Positions 26,966 to 37,770 of a stretch of 64,000 nt of DNA are shown in pieces. Source of the DNA: Deinococcus yavapaiensis KR-236 (GTDB taxonomy: Bacteria > Deinococcota > Deinococci > Deinococcales > Deinococcaceae). A program made the translations under genes and the position numbers. The stretch lies in assembly GCF_003217515.1 (NCBI RefSeq), contig NZ_QJSX01000004.1, forward strand, positions 124,001 to 188,000. Reading direction: 5' to 3'. Position 1 is the stretch's first letter, and each line of letters starts with the position of its first letter. The notes under the pieces were generated by a model. It was not told where the DNA came from, did not search any database, and worked only from the letters and a program-made list of their open reading frames with translations.

Positions 26966-27478
26966 GTGACGGACGACGCGCCCGAGTTCCTCTCCACGCA
27001 CGACCTCAAAGGGCGCGGCTGGACCGCCAGCCTCATCCGTGACTTTCTCGGGAACCACGACGCCACCCGCCCGAACATGATGCGCTTCGGGCGGCGGCGC
27101 AAACTTCCGCCCGTCAAGCTCTACGCCACCGACCGAGTCGACGAGGCCGAGCGTGACGAGCGCTTCCTCATCGCACAGGGCCGCGCGATGGAGGCGAAGG
27201 AGCGCGCCGAACGCGCCAAGCTCACGAGGCGCCGCAAGATCGAACGGGCCATCGACGACTTCGTGTGGAATTGGCAGCCGAGCATCGTCCCGGGGACCGT
27301 GCGCAAGGGCGCGAGCCGAAAGGCGTACGACGCGCACGTCGACGAACTCAAGAACGCCGTCGCCAAGGGCGCGGCCAACATTCCGGGTCTCACAAACAAG
27401 GACGTTCAGGAGCTCACGCGGAGCCTCGACGAGAAATACCGCGACGCCCTGAAGCTCGCCTACCCCTGGATGAAATGA
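26966..27478 (+). CDS. uncharacterised protein with an HTH-like N-terminus
   Basis: 170 residues. The first 60, THDLKGRGWTASLIRDFLG and then PVKLYATDRVDEAE, look like the winged-helix start of small DNA-binding proteins ('gwt...i..fLg.pd....p..lY...RV..aE'). The middle is a charged helix (about 60-95) and the rest a helical Lys-rich domain. No signal peptide or membrane segment. The GTG start lies 4 nt after the peptidase stop, implying translational coupling. I do not recognise a named family; a nucleic-acid-binding role is a guess from the N-terminus. Confidence 0.7.
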   Translation: MTDDAPEFLSTHDLKGRGWTASLIRDFLGNHDATRPNMMRFGRRRKLPPVKLYATDRVDEAERDERFLIAQGRAMEAKERAERAKLTRRRKIERAIDDFVWNWQPSIVPGTVRKGASRKAYDAHVDELKNAVAKGAANIPGLTNKDVQELTRSLDEKYRDALKLAYPWMK

Positions 27479-27483
27479 AGCGC

Positions 27484-27505
27484 CCTCCGCCGATGGAGGC
27501 GGAGG
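27484..27505. terminator. hairpin between convergent genes
   Basis: CCTCCGCC and GGCGGAGG form an 8-bp stem with a 6-nt loop, just after the stop at 27478 and before the convergent membrane-protein gene. Confidence 0.6.
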
Positions 27506-27523
27506 ACCAAACGTCGAGTCGAA

Positions 27524-27907
27524 TTACCGGACGGTGCCGCGCGACGCTTCCGTGACCGTCTCGCGGTCACGCCAGTCCGTCAGCAACCAAACCACGCCTT
27601 CGACGACCGCCAGAACCACGAACAACGACCGGGCCGTCGGCTCGTCGGAAAAACCGAGAATCCAGGGAAGCGCCAGGATCACGAACGCCGACACGAGATC
27701 GATTCCGCCGTGCCAATGCACCGGGATGGCCTTGGCGATGCTCGGCATGCGCCGTGTCAGCAAGGTCAAGCCAGCAATGATCACGGCGAGGATGTAGCAG
27801 GCGAGGGCGGGCGTCCCGTTGAGGTTGAACAAACTGGGGGCGAGCGCCAAGAAAATGGCCGCGAGGTAATCGAGGATGCCGTGGACACCAGGACGGATCG
27901 GCTTCAT
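27524..27907 (-). CDS. small four-helix membrane protein, SPW-repeat type
   Basis: 127 residues with four hydrophobic segments (about 13-28, 33-50, 68-88 and 92-110). The pairs LDYLAAIFLALAPSLF and LVSAFVILALPWILGF resemble the SPW motif (SPWILGF) found twice in this family of small inner-membrane proteins. Function of the family is unknown. The start is ATG 27907 with GGGAG upstream. It stands alone between a convergent gene and the 3' end of the nuo operon. Confidence 0.75.
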   Translation of the reverse strand: MKPIRPGVHGILDYLAAIFLALAPSLFNLNGTPALACYILAVIIAGLTLLTRRMPSIAKAIPVHWHGGIDLVSAFVILALPWILGFSDEPTARSLFVVLAVVEGVVWLLTDWRDRETVTEASRGTVR

Positions 27908-28250
27908 GGTTCGTCTCCCTCGCGCCGCGCGGTGAAATGAGGAGGAGGCGGCGGCGATGAACGAAGGGTACGGCGGCAGGGCTGTGATTCGACGTGAGGC
28001 GACTGAACGGAAATTTGGATTTCAAGAAGGGATGAGCGGGAAGGCGGCGAGGATCGGGCGCGCACGATCTGAAGCGGTTTCCCCTCCCCTTCCCGGCGCC
28101 GTGGTTCGGTCGCCGCTTCGCTGCCGATCACGCGACGCATCCCGGTTCGTGGGCAAGCGTTTCCCCCTACCCCGGGCGGGGTAGGGGGTTCGGAACGCGG
28201 GCGGAGGCGAGCCTTCTCGCTTCCTGCGGTGGTTCGGGCTGGAGCGGTCT
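27908..28250. other. intergenic region between the SPW-type gene and nuoN
   Basis: 343 nt. It contains the leader and promoter of the SPW-type gene and the nuo operon terminator at 28163-28188. I see no gene, tRNA or repeat in the rest. Confidence 0.6.
28163..28188 (-). terminator. terminator of the nuo operon
   Basis: CCCCCTACCCC and GGGGTAGGGGG form a perfect 11-bp stem with a 4-nt loop, about 60 nt past the nuoN stop. Confidence 0.8.
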
Positions 28251-29711
28251 TCAGCCGCCGCCCAACGCGAGCACCCACATCTGCCGTGACGTCAGCCAGC
28301 CCATGACGAGTCCGGGCAGCACTCCCAGCAGCACGATTCCGACGGCGCACGACACGATGGCGACGTTCGTGAACACGCCTGGGCGCGCGACGACGGGCCG
28401 CACCGAGGTGTCCGTCACGGGCATGAACATCAGCGCGGCGGGCCGCACGTAGTACACGAGCGCGACGACGCTCATCATCGCCGCGAGCACGACGAGGGCG
28501 ACGTATCCGTTTTGGAAGGCCGCTTGGAAGACGAAGAGCTTGCCCCAGAAGCCCGCGAGGGGCGGCAAGCCCGCCAGGGACAGCAAGCACGCCGTGAGGA
28601 TGACGGCGAGTCTCGGATCGCGGTAGTACAAGCCGCGCAACGCGGCGACGTCGAAGCCGCGCTCGCTGGGCTGCAAGATCGCCAAGATGGCGACGGCCCC
28701 AGCCGTCATGAAGGTGTACGCCAGCAGGTAGTACACGAGGGCGGGACCGCCCGCGGCGGGATCGGCGAGCAGGGCGAGCCCGAGAAAGCCGGTATGGGCG
28801 ACGGCGGAGTACGCGAGCATGCGCTTGAAGTTGTTCTGGTTGAGTGCCCCGAGGTTTCCGATGACGAGCGTGGCGCCCACCAGGATCTGCGCGACGCCCG
28901 ACCAGGCTTGCAAGCCCGGCAGGGCGCTGCCGAACACGCGGATGAAGCCCGCGAACGCGGCGACCTTGACGACGGTGGACAAAAAGAGGGTGACGACGGT
29001 GGGCGCGCCGCCGTACACGTCGGGCGTCCATTGATGAAAGGGCGCGAGGGCGACTTTGAAGCCGAACCCGGCGAGCATCATGAGGGCCCCGGCGACGAGC
29101 AGCCCCGTGTTGGCGACGCCGCCCACGGCGATGCGCTGCGCGATGGCGCCGAAGGCGAAGGTGCCCGTGGCGCCGAAGGTGAGGGCGATGCCGTAGATGA
29201 GGATGGCGCTGCCGATAGAGCCGAGCAGGAAGTACTTGATGCCGCCTTCTTCGCTTCGCCGCGTGCCTTGCAGCGAGGCGAGGACGTATCCGGCGAGGCT
29301 CATGATCTCCAAGCCGATCAGCATGACGATGAGGTCGCCGCTGAAGGCGATGAGGAGCATGCCCGTGACGGAGTACATGAACAGCGCGTCGAACTCGGGA
29401 AAGTGCAGCGAGGCGCCGCGCGTGGAGTCGAGGCTGACGAGCAGCGCGACGACGGCGCCGATGAGGATGACGAGTCCGAAGGACAGCGCGAAGTTGTCAG
29501 CGCGCAAGCCTCCTCCGAACGAGGTGAGGTTCTCGTTCCACAGCGTCAGCATCGAGAAGCCGGACAAGGCAAGCGCGGCGATGCTGAAGATGGCGGTGAC
29601 GCGCCGTTCCAGCTTGAAGGCGAGGGTCGCGAAGATAGCGCCCGCGAGGGTGATGAGCAGGGGCAGCATCGGCGCGAGGGCGACGTCGGGAATTTGGAGG
29701 GCGGAGTTCAC
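28251..29711 (-). CDS. nuoN: NADH-quinone oxidoreductase subunit N
   Basis: 486 residues with about 14 membrane helices, an antiporter-like proton-translocating subunit of complex I. Recognisable segments are GLEIMSLAGYVLASLQGTR, the EGGIKYFLLGSIGSAILIYG helix pair and KVALAPFHQWTPDVYGGAPT. The GTG start overlaps the nuoM stop as GTGA, with GGAGG 6 nt upstream inside nuoM. It is the last gene of the operon and is followed by a stable hairpin. Confidence 0.95.
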   Translation of the reverse strand: MNSALQIPDVALAPMLPLLITLAGAIFATLAFKLERRVTAIFSIAALALSGFSMLTLWNENLTSFGGGLRADNFALSFGLVILIGAVVALLVSLDSTRGASLHFPEFDALFMYSVTGMLLIAFSGDLIVMLIGLEIMSLAGYVLASLQGTRRSEEGGIKYFLLGSIGSAILIYGIALTFGATGTFAFGAIAQRIAVGGVANTGLLVAGALMMLAGFGFKVALAPFHQWTPDVYGGAPTVVTLFLSTVVKVAAFAGFIRVFGSALPGLQAWSGVAQILVGATLVIGNLGALNQNNFKRMLAYSAVAHTGFLGLALLADPAAGGPALVYYLLAYTFMTAGAVAILAILQPSERGFDVAALRGLYYRDPRLAVILTACLLSLAGLPPLAGFWGKLFVFQAAFQNGYVALVVLAAMMSVVALVYYVRPAALMFMPVTDTSVRPVVARPGVFTNVAIVSCAVGIVLLGVLPGLVMGWLTSRQMWVLALGGG

Positions 29712-31134
29712 GAGCCACCTCCGAGGGCGGTCACGGCAGGCTGCACGTACGGTTGGATGAGGTGCAGGGCGGGCAGCGAGTAGACGCCGAAGAAGATCGC
29801 GACGGCGAGCGGAACGGCGAGCACGGCGAGTTCGCTGCCGCGCAGGTCGGCGACTTTGATCGTGCCTTCGGGGCGAACTTGCCAATAGGTGTGCTGATAC
29901 GCCGTGAGGGCGTACGCGGCGGCGGCGATGGTGGACAAGCCGCCGAGGAAGGCGAGCCACGGATTCACTTGGTACGCGCCCAGCAAGACGCTGAACTCAC
30001 CGATGAATCCGGCGAGGCCGGGCACGGCGATGGACGCGAACCAGAGGGCCATCGTGAGGCCCGAGAGCGTACCGGCGGTCGTCATGATGCCGCCTTGCCG
30101 CGTGGAGACGTTGCCGACTCGGGCGTGCAGCATGCCGACGGCGAGGAAGAGCGCGCCGGTGTACACGTTTTGGAAGGCGAGGAGGTACAGTCCGCCCGTC
30201 TCGGCGATCGGGTTGAGGCTGAACAGCCCCAACCCGACGAGACCCATGTGGCTGAGTCCCGCGTACGCGAGCAGCCGCTTCCAATTCGTTTGTTGAAAGG
30301 CGATCCACGCTCCGTACAAGGCCGTGAACGCCGCCAGACCCATCAGCAGGGGCCTCAGCGTCTCGGCGGCTTGCGGAAAGAGCGGCAAGGCGAAGACGAA
30401 CAGGCCGTACCCACCGACTTTGTAGAGGGTGCCCATCGCGTCCGCGACGCCGCTGGGATGGTTTTGCTCGTGAAAGTCGGGCAGCCAGGCGTGCAGCGGG
30501 AAGAGGGGAAGCTTGACCGCCATCGCGGCGAGGAAGCCGAGGAAGAGCCACGTTTGCGCGGCGCCGCGAACAGGATGCGCGAGGAGGTCTTGCAGCGCGA
30601 ACGTCGGCGAGCCGCCGAGGTACTTCACGCCGATGATGGAGATCAGCATGAGGAGCGACCCGAAGAGCGTGTACGCCGCGAACTTCACGAGGGCGCCCAT
30701 GCGGTTCGCTTCTCCGTACACGGCGAGCATCACGAGCGCGGGGATGAGCGCAAACTCGAACATGACGTAGAACAGCACGAGGTCTCGCGCGGCGAAGATG
30801 CCGAGGAGGCCCGTCGTCATGGCGAGGACGGACGTCACCATCGTGCCGTTTTGCTCGACGGCGCGCAGGGTGTACACGAGCGACACGACGACCATGAAGC
30901 TCGTGACGAGCGCGAGCAGCAAGCTCGGGCCGGTCATCTCGACCGTGTACGTGACGCCGAGCGAGCCGATCCACGGAGTCGACGTGAGGGGCGCGCCGCC
31001 CTGCGTCCACAGCAGCACGCCGAGGGCGAGGTTCACGAGGGCCGCGCCGACGGCGACGGTGCCCTTGAGGTTTTTTGGAAGCATCGTCAGCAGCAAGGCC
31101 GCCGCGAGGGGGAGGAAGAGGAAGAGGTGGAGCA

Positions 31135-31135
<1 letters not shown>
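29708..31135 (-). CDS. nuoM: NADH-quinone oxidoreductase subunit M
   Basis: 475 residues. Antiporter-like membrane subunit with about 14 helices. The conserved Glu of helix 5 lies in LFYVMFEFALIPALVM. The broken-helix Lys region is MAVKLPLFPLHAWLPDFHEQ, diagnostic of NuoM/NuoL. Its ATG overlaps the nuoL stop by one base (TGATG), and its own stop overlaps the nuoN GTG by four. Confidence 0.96.
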
Positions 31136-33033
<1,898 letters not shown>

Positions 33034-33336
33034 TTAACCTCTCAACTCCGCGAGATCGTCCACGTTCGTGGAGGCCCGCTTGCGGAAGATCGTCACGATG
33101 ATCGCGAGGCCGATGGCGACCTCGGCGGCGGCGAGGGTCATCACGATGAACACGGCCGTGTGCGCCGTGAGGTCGCCCCAAGCGCGCGCGAACGCCACGA
33201 GCGCGAGGTTGGCGGCGTTCAGCATGAGTTCGACGCTGAGGAACATCAAGACGGCGGTGCGCCGCACGAGCACGCCCGCCATGCCGATGGCGAAGAGGAT
33301 GCCCGACAGAGCGACGTACCACTCGGTGCCGACCAT
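33034..33336 (-). CDS. nuoK: NADH-quinone oxidoreductase subunit K
   Basis: 100 residues and three helices, exactly the family size. The two buried glutamates needed for proton transfer are visible in LFLSVELMLNAANL-type context (VLMFLSVELMLN) and in LAAAEVAIGLA. The ATG overlaps the nuoJ stop as TGATG. The frame runs upstream through nuoJ without start signals, so the short form is correct. Confidence 0.95.
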   Translation of the reverse strand: MVGTEWYVALSGILFAIGMAGVLVRRTAVLMFLSVELMLNAANLALVAFARAWGDLTAHTAVFIVMTLAAAEVAIGLAIIVTIFRKRASTNVDDLAELRG

Positions 33337-33941
33337 CAGGAGTTCCGCCTTTCCACGACGGGCGTGGACAGCAGGGCCGCGCCGAGCTCGCGTTCGCCCG
33401 TCGTGACCGCCTGCCCTTCGGGCGCTTCCTCGACGCTCGGGACGGGCTTGCGCACGAGGACGACCGAACCGACGATCGCGACGAGCAGCAGAACGCTGAC
33501 GGCCTCGAAGGGAAAGACGAACTTCGTGAGCAGCGTCTCCCCCACGGCGGCGGGCGAGCCGTCTTGAAGGTGCGCCGTGGCCGTTGCGAGCGCTCTGGGA
33601 GCCTTCCACGTCAACGCGATCAGGCCGATCGACGTCGCGAGAAGGCCCGCGCCGAGCGCGGCGATCTCGTTCACGAACGGAATCTTGTTTTGCGCCGTGA
33701 CGGGTTGGCTCGCGTCGAGCAGCATGATCACGAACAAAAAGAGCACCATGATGGCGCCCGCGTACACGATGACTTGCGTCGCCGCCAGGAAGTGCGCGTT
33801 GAGCGACGTGTACATCATTGCGAGCCCGATGAGGGTCGCGACGAGTCCGAGCGCGGCGTGCACGGCGTTGGCGGCGAGGACCGTCACGAGGGCGCCCGTG
33901 ACGATGACGAGGGCGATGAGGACGAAGGCGAGGGCGCTCAC
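33336..33941 (-). CDS. nuoJ: NADH-quinone oxidoreductase subunit J
   Basis: 201 residues, five predicted helices. The conserved helix-3 segment containing a pi-bulge reads QVIVYAGAIMVLFLFVIMLL, matching the family pattern. The C-terminal tail after the last helix (KPVPSVEEAPEG) is cytoplasmic and variable. The GTG start overlaps the nuoI stop as GTGA; GGAGGG lies 11 nt upstream. Confidence 0.95.
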   Translation of the reverse strand: MSALAFVLIALVIVTGALVTVLAANAVHAALGLVATLIGLAMMYTSLNAHFLAATQVIVYAGAIMVLFLFVIMLLDASQPVTAQNKIPFVNEIAALGAGLLATSIGLIALTWKAPRALATATAHLQDGSPAAVGETLLTKFVFPFEAVSVLLLVAIVGSVVLVRKPVPSVEEAPEGQAVTTGERELGAALLSTPVVERRNS

Positions 33942-34468
33942 TGGTACTTCACTCCCTCCAGCTCGGCGCGCGGCGTGACTTCGAAGCCGGCGCGGACGGG
34001 CTTGCCTTTCATCCCCGCTTCGCGGCGTTGCGGCATGGTGCCGTTCACGCCGACGAGCATGTCTTCCTTGCCGTACACGAAGTCGCGGTAGCGGAAGTCG
34101 GCCATCTCGAACTCGTTTCCGAGGACGACGGCGCCCGTCGGGCACGCTTCCTCGCACATGCCGCAGAAGATGCAGCGCAGCATGTTGATTTCGTAGACCG
34201 AGGCGTACCGCTCGCCGGGCGACTTCGGGTTGGCAGGGTCGTTCTCGGCGGCCTCGACGTAAATGGCGTACGCGGGGCACGCGGCGGCGCACAGCGAGCA
34301 GCCGATGCACTTCTCCAAGCCCGTGCCGGGGTGGCGCGTGAGAATGTGACGGCCGCGAAAGCGGGGCTTGAGTTGCACGCGTTGCTCGGGATACGAAACG
34401 GTCACGGGCTTTTGAAAGAGCTTGGACAAGGTGATGCCCATGCCCTTGGCGATTTCCAGGACTCCCAT
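33938..34468 (-). CDS. nuoI: NADH-quinone oxidoreductase subunit I
   Basis: 176 residues. Peripheral-arm subunit carrying clusters N6a and N6b, which pass electrons toward NuoB. The two 4Fe-4S motifs are complete: Cys54-57-60-64 (CIGCSLCAAACP) and Cys99-102-105-109 (CIFCGMCEEACP). The ATG comes right after the nuoH TGA, with GGAGGTGA inside the nuoH end. Confidence 0.97.
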   Translation of the reverse strand: MGVLEIAKGMGITLSKLFQKPVTVSYPEQRVQLKPRFRGRHILTRHPGTGLEKCIGCSLCAAACPAYAIYVEAAENDPANPKSPGERYASVYEINMLRCIFCGMCEEACPTGAVVLGNEFEMADFRYRDFVYGKEDMLVGVNGTMPQRREAGMKGKPVRAGFEVTPRAELEGVKYQ

Positions 34469-35632
34469 TCAGTCACCTCCTGCGGCTTTGTTGTGGGTGG
34501 GGGTCACGCCGGGCTGAATGCCCGTCTTGTGCGGCGCGTTGACGAGGACGCGAATACGGTCGGACAAGGCGATGCACGCGATGACGGCGAGAATGCCGAG
34601 GAGGCCGAGCGGCCACAGCGGCGACGAACCGACGAAGGCGAGGTACGTGGCCGTAGCGACGACGTTGAGAATCGCGAGGGGCAGCACGAACTTCCAGCCG
34701 AAGCGCATGAGCTGGTCGTAGCGCAGACGCGGCAAGGTGGCGCGCACCCAAATGAACAAGAACAAAAACAGCGCGATCTTGAGGATCAGCCACACGAAGG
34801 GAATCTCGGCGATCGGACCCAGGAACGACGGGCCACGCCAACCTCCGAAGAAGAGCGTCGCCATGATGGCCGAGGCGGTGATCATGTTGACGTACTCCGC
34901 CATTTGGAAAAGCGCCCACTTGATCGCGTTGTACTCCGTCAGGTAACCCGCGACGAGTTCCTGTTCGGCTTCCACGAAGTCGAAGGGCGTGCGGTTCGTT
35001 TCGGCGAAGCTGGAAATGAGGAACAGCATGAATCCGAGCGCCTGAAAGAGGATCAGGATGCCGTTGGCGCCTTGCCAATCGACGATTTGGCGCAAATTGG
35101 TCGATCCGACGATCATCAGCAAGCCGAGGATGGACAGCCCTTGGCCGAGTTCGTACGAGATCATCTGCGCCGAGCCGCGTAAGCTCCCCAGCAACGGGTA
35201 CTTCGAGCCGGACGCCCAGCCGCCCAAGAAGATGCCGTACACGCCCATGGACGTGATGGCGAGCACCGCGAGGATGCCGATGTCGAGGTCGAAGACCCAG
35301 GGGTTGAGGCCGAAGAAGGAGTTCGCGGGACCGGCGGGAATCGCGCCGAACGCGGTGAGCGCCATGCCGATCGCGACGATGGGCGCGAGCGTGAACACGA
35401 TGCGGTCGGCGGCGGTCACGCGGAAGTCTTCCTTGAAGATGCTCTTGATGGCGTCGGCGAGCGGTTGCAAGAGGCCCATCGGACCGACGCGGTTCGGGCC
35501 GTAGCGAATTTGCATCCGGGCGAGCAGTCGGCGCTCGATGAGCGTCATGTACGCGAAGGTGGTGAGGAGCGCGAAGGCCAGCAGCACCGCCTTCACGAGC
35601 ACCCAGACGAGGTCGAGGAGCCAGGCGGGCAT
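34469..35632 (-). CDS. nuoH: NADH-quinone oxidoreductase subunit H
   Basis: 387 residues, eight membrane helices, the subunit that forms the quinone chamber with NuoB and NuoD. Family signatures are ERRLLARMQIRYGPNRVGP near the N-terminus and SSFAETNRTPFDFVEAEQEL in the middle, whose Glu residues lie on the proton/quinone E-channel. The ATG overlaps the nuoG stop as TGATG. The frame is open further upstream through nuoG without an RBS. Confidence 0.97.
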   Translation of the reverse strand: MPAWLLDLVWVLVKAVLLAFALLTTFAYMTLIERRLLARMQIRYGPNRVGPMGLLQPLADAIKSIFKEDFRVTAADRIVFTLAPIVAIGMALTAFGAIPAGPANSFFGLNPWVFDLDIGILAVLAITSMGVYGIFLGGWASGSKYPLLGSLRGSAQMISYELGQGLSILGLLMIVGSTNLRQIVDWQGANGILILFQALGFMLFLISSFAETNRTPFDFVEAEQELVAGYLTEYNAIKWALFQMAEYVNMITASAIMATLFFGGWRGPSFLGPIAEIPFVWLILKIALFLFLFIWVRATLPRLRYDQLMRFGWKFVLPLAILNVVATATYLAFVGSSPLWPLGLLGILAVIACIALSDRIRVLVNAPHKTGIQPGVTPTHNKAAGGD

Positions 35633-37770
35633 CAGTCGTCTCCTCCGACCGTCTGGATGTTGCGCGGCGCGGTCGCGGTCGCCATCGGCAGCGGGATGGG
35701 GTTGCCGCGTTGCATGCCGGGCTTCCAAAGTTGCGGCTTCACGGTCAGGCCCGTCGGGGCGGTTCGACGTTTGCCGAGGGGCACGATCGTGCCCGTTTGG
35801 GGCAGGGCCGCGAAGTCGACGCCGAAGCGTTCGGTCAGCATCTTCTGCGCCGTACGCAAACCGCGCACCTTCGACTTCACACCAAGGCCCTCGGCGACCG
35901 CGCCGAGCGCGCGCACGAGGTCGGCGCCTTCGCCGGAGTCGATGGCGGCTTGCGTGAGGGGCAGCAGACGCCCTTCGAGGTTGACGGTCGTGCCGCGCTT
36001 CTCGTAGTTGCTCACGGCGGGCAGGACGACGTCGGCGAGTTTGGCGGTCTCGGTGAAGTGCGTGTCGTGCACGACCGTGAAGCCGCTGGGGCGAATCTTC
36101 GGGTCGAGGCGCGAGATGAACGCGGCGCGGGCCGACGCGAGGCGCGAGTAAGGCAGGCCGCCCGCGCGCGGCACGAGGTCGAGGTGCCCGAGGCCGCGAG
36201 AGTTCGGCGCGGCGGGAATCGGGAGGATCTTCGCGCCGTACGTCAACGCGAGTTGCGTCAAGATGGGATGCAGGACGTTCGCGCCTTGATTGAGGACGTC
36301 CGAGCCGACGATCAAGACGGGCTTCGACGCCTTTTTGAGCAGCGCGGCGCCCGCTTGGATGGCGCTCGATCCGCGTCCCGACAGCAGTCCTTCGAGGACT
36401 TCGAGGCTCGGTTCGTTCGACGTGATGCCCGCGTGCGTCGCGAGGCGCGTCGCCGTCGGGTGGTAGACGGCGAGTTTCGCGCGGTCGCGCGCGGCGCGTT
36501 CGACGAGGCGCAAGTCGGCGATGGCCGTGCCGTGCTCGTACGTTGGCGGGAGGATGCCGCCGCGCAGCATCTCCAGCACGCGCAGTTCGAGAACGGGCGC
36601 TTCCTCGCCGAGGTCCGCGCCGACGACGATCACGCCGTCGGCCGTCGCGACCTCTGTCAAGGTCGGCAGGGGCAACTCCACGGAGACGGGGTAGCGCGGG
36701 AAGTAGTCGACGCTGGGCGCCGCGATCGTCTCGGCGAAGACTTCGAGGGCGAGTCCTTCTTCCATCGTCGCGTCACCGCTCGTGTAGAGGGCGAGGTCGC
36801 CGGGATTCAAGCTGGCCATGCCCGCCGTGATCGCCGCGATCGCTTCGTCCCACGTCGCCTCGACGAGTGTGCCGTTTCGGCGCACGAGGGGCATCGTGAG
36901 GCGGTCGTCCGTTGCGACGGGGTGGCCAAAGCGTCCGGCGTCGCAAATCCAGACTTCGTTCACGTCGCGGTTTTCCCCCGACACGATGCGCTCGATGCGT
37001 CCGTTGCGCGCGTCGACGGTGATGGCGCAGCCGACGGGACACAGCGTGCAGGTCGTGGGCGTGTGGTCGTATTCCCAGTTACGACCGCGAAAGCGCGCGA
37101 CGTTGTCGAGGAGCGCTCCGACCGGGCAGATGTCGGCGATGTTTCCTTGGAAGCCGGTGGGCAGCCCACCTTCGGCGGTGTCGATGAAGGTGTGGCCGCC
37201 GCGCTCGATGAAGTCGAGGACTTCCTGGCCGGGCACTTCCTCGAAGTAACGCACGCAGCGCTTGCAGTGAATGCAGCGCTCTTGGTCGAGGATGATGAAC
37301 TCCGACAGGGGGTAGTGCTTGTCGGCGTGTCGTCGGTCGAAGCCGAAGCGCGACACGCCGTAGCCGTACTCGTACGCGCGGTCTTGCAGTTCGCACGCGC
37401 CGCCCTTGTCGCACGTCGGGCAGTCGAGCGGGTGGTTGAGGAGCGTGAACTCCATCATGCCCGCCTGCGCCTTTTGGACGGTGTCGGACTGCGTCTTGAT
37501 GACCATGCCGTCCGTCGCGGCGAGCGTGCACGACGCCATGGGCTTCGGGAACCAGAAGATCTTGGGCTGGTCACCTTCCATGATCAGGTTGCCGTCGGGC
37601 CCTTTGCGTGGGCTGCCCGCCTCGACGAGGCACATGCGGCACGCGCCGACCGGCGAGAGGTACGAGTTCGCGCAGAAGTACGGAACGTCGCGCCCGGAGG
37701 CGAACACGGCGTCGAGCGCGGACGTTCCGCTCGGCACTTCGATTTCTTGGCCGTCTACGATGACTTTCAC
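35632..37770 (-). CDS. nuoG: NADH-quinone oxidoreductase subunit G
   Basis: 712 residues. The N-terminal ferredoxin-like domain binds N1b (Cys33, 44, 47, 81). The His-liganded N5 uses His113, Cys117, 120 and 126. N4 uses Cys166, 169, 172 and 215. A fourth motif, Cys241, 244, 248 and 276, provides the off-path cluster N7, present in Thermus and E. coli but lost in mitochondria. The molybdopterin-oxidoreductase-like C-terminal domain follows. The GTG start overlaps the nuoF stop as GTGA. Confidence 0.96.
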   Translation of the reverse strand: MKVIVDGQEIEVPSGTSALDAVFASGRDVPYFCANSYLSPVGACRMCLVEAGSPRKGPDGNLIMEGDQPKIFWFPKPMASCTLAATDGMVIKTQSDTVQKAQAGMMEFTLLNHPLDCPTCDKGGACELQDRAYEYGYGVSRFGFDRRHADKHYPLSEFIILDQERCIHCKRCVRYFEEVPGQEVLDFIERGGHTFIDTAEGGLPTGFQGNIADICPVGALLDNVARFRGRNWEYDHTPTTCTLCPVGCAITVDARNGRIERIVSGENRDVNEVWICDAGRFGHPVATDDRLTMPLVRRNGTLVEATWDEAIAAITAGMASLNPGDLALYTSGDATMEEGLALEVFAETIAAPSVDYFPRYPVSVELPLPTLTEVATADGVIVVGADLGEEAPVLELRVLEMLRGGILPPTYEHGTAIADLRLVERAARDRAKLAVYHPTATRLATHAGITSNEPSLEVLEGLLSGRGSSAIQAGAALLKKASKPVLIVGSDVLNQGANVLHPILTQLALTYGAKILPIPAAPNSRGLGHLDLVPRAGGLPYSRLASARAAFISRLDPKIRPSGFTVVHDTHFTETAKLADVVLPAVSNYEKRGTTVNLEGRLLPLTQAAIDSGEGADLVRALGAVAEGLGVKSKVRGLRTAQKMLTERFGVDFAALPQTGTIVPLGKRRTAPTGLTVKPQLWKPGMQRGNPIPLPMATATAPRNIQTVGGDD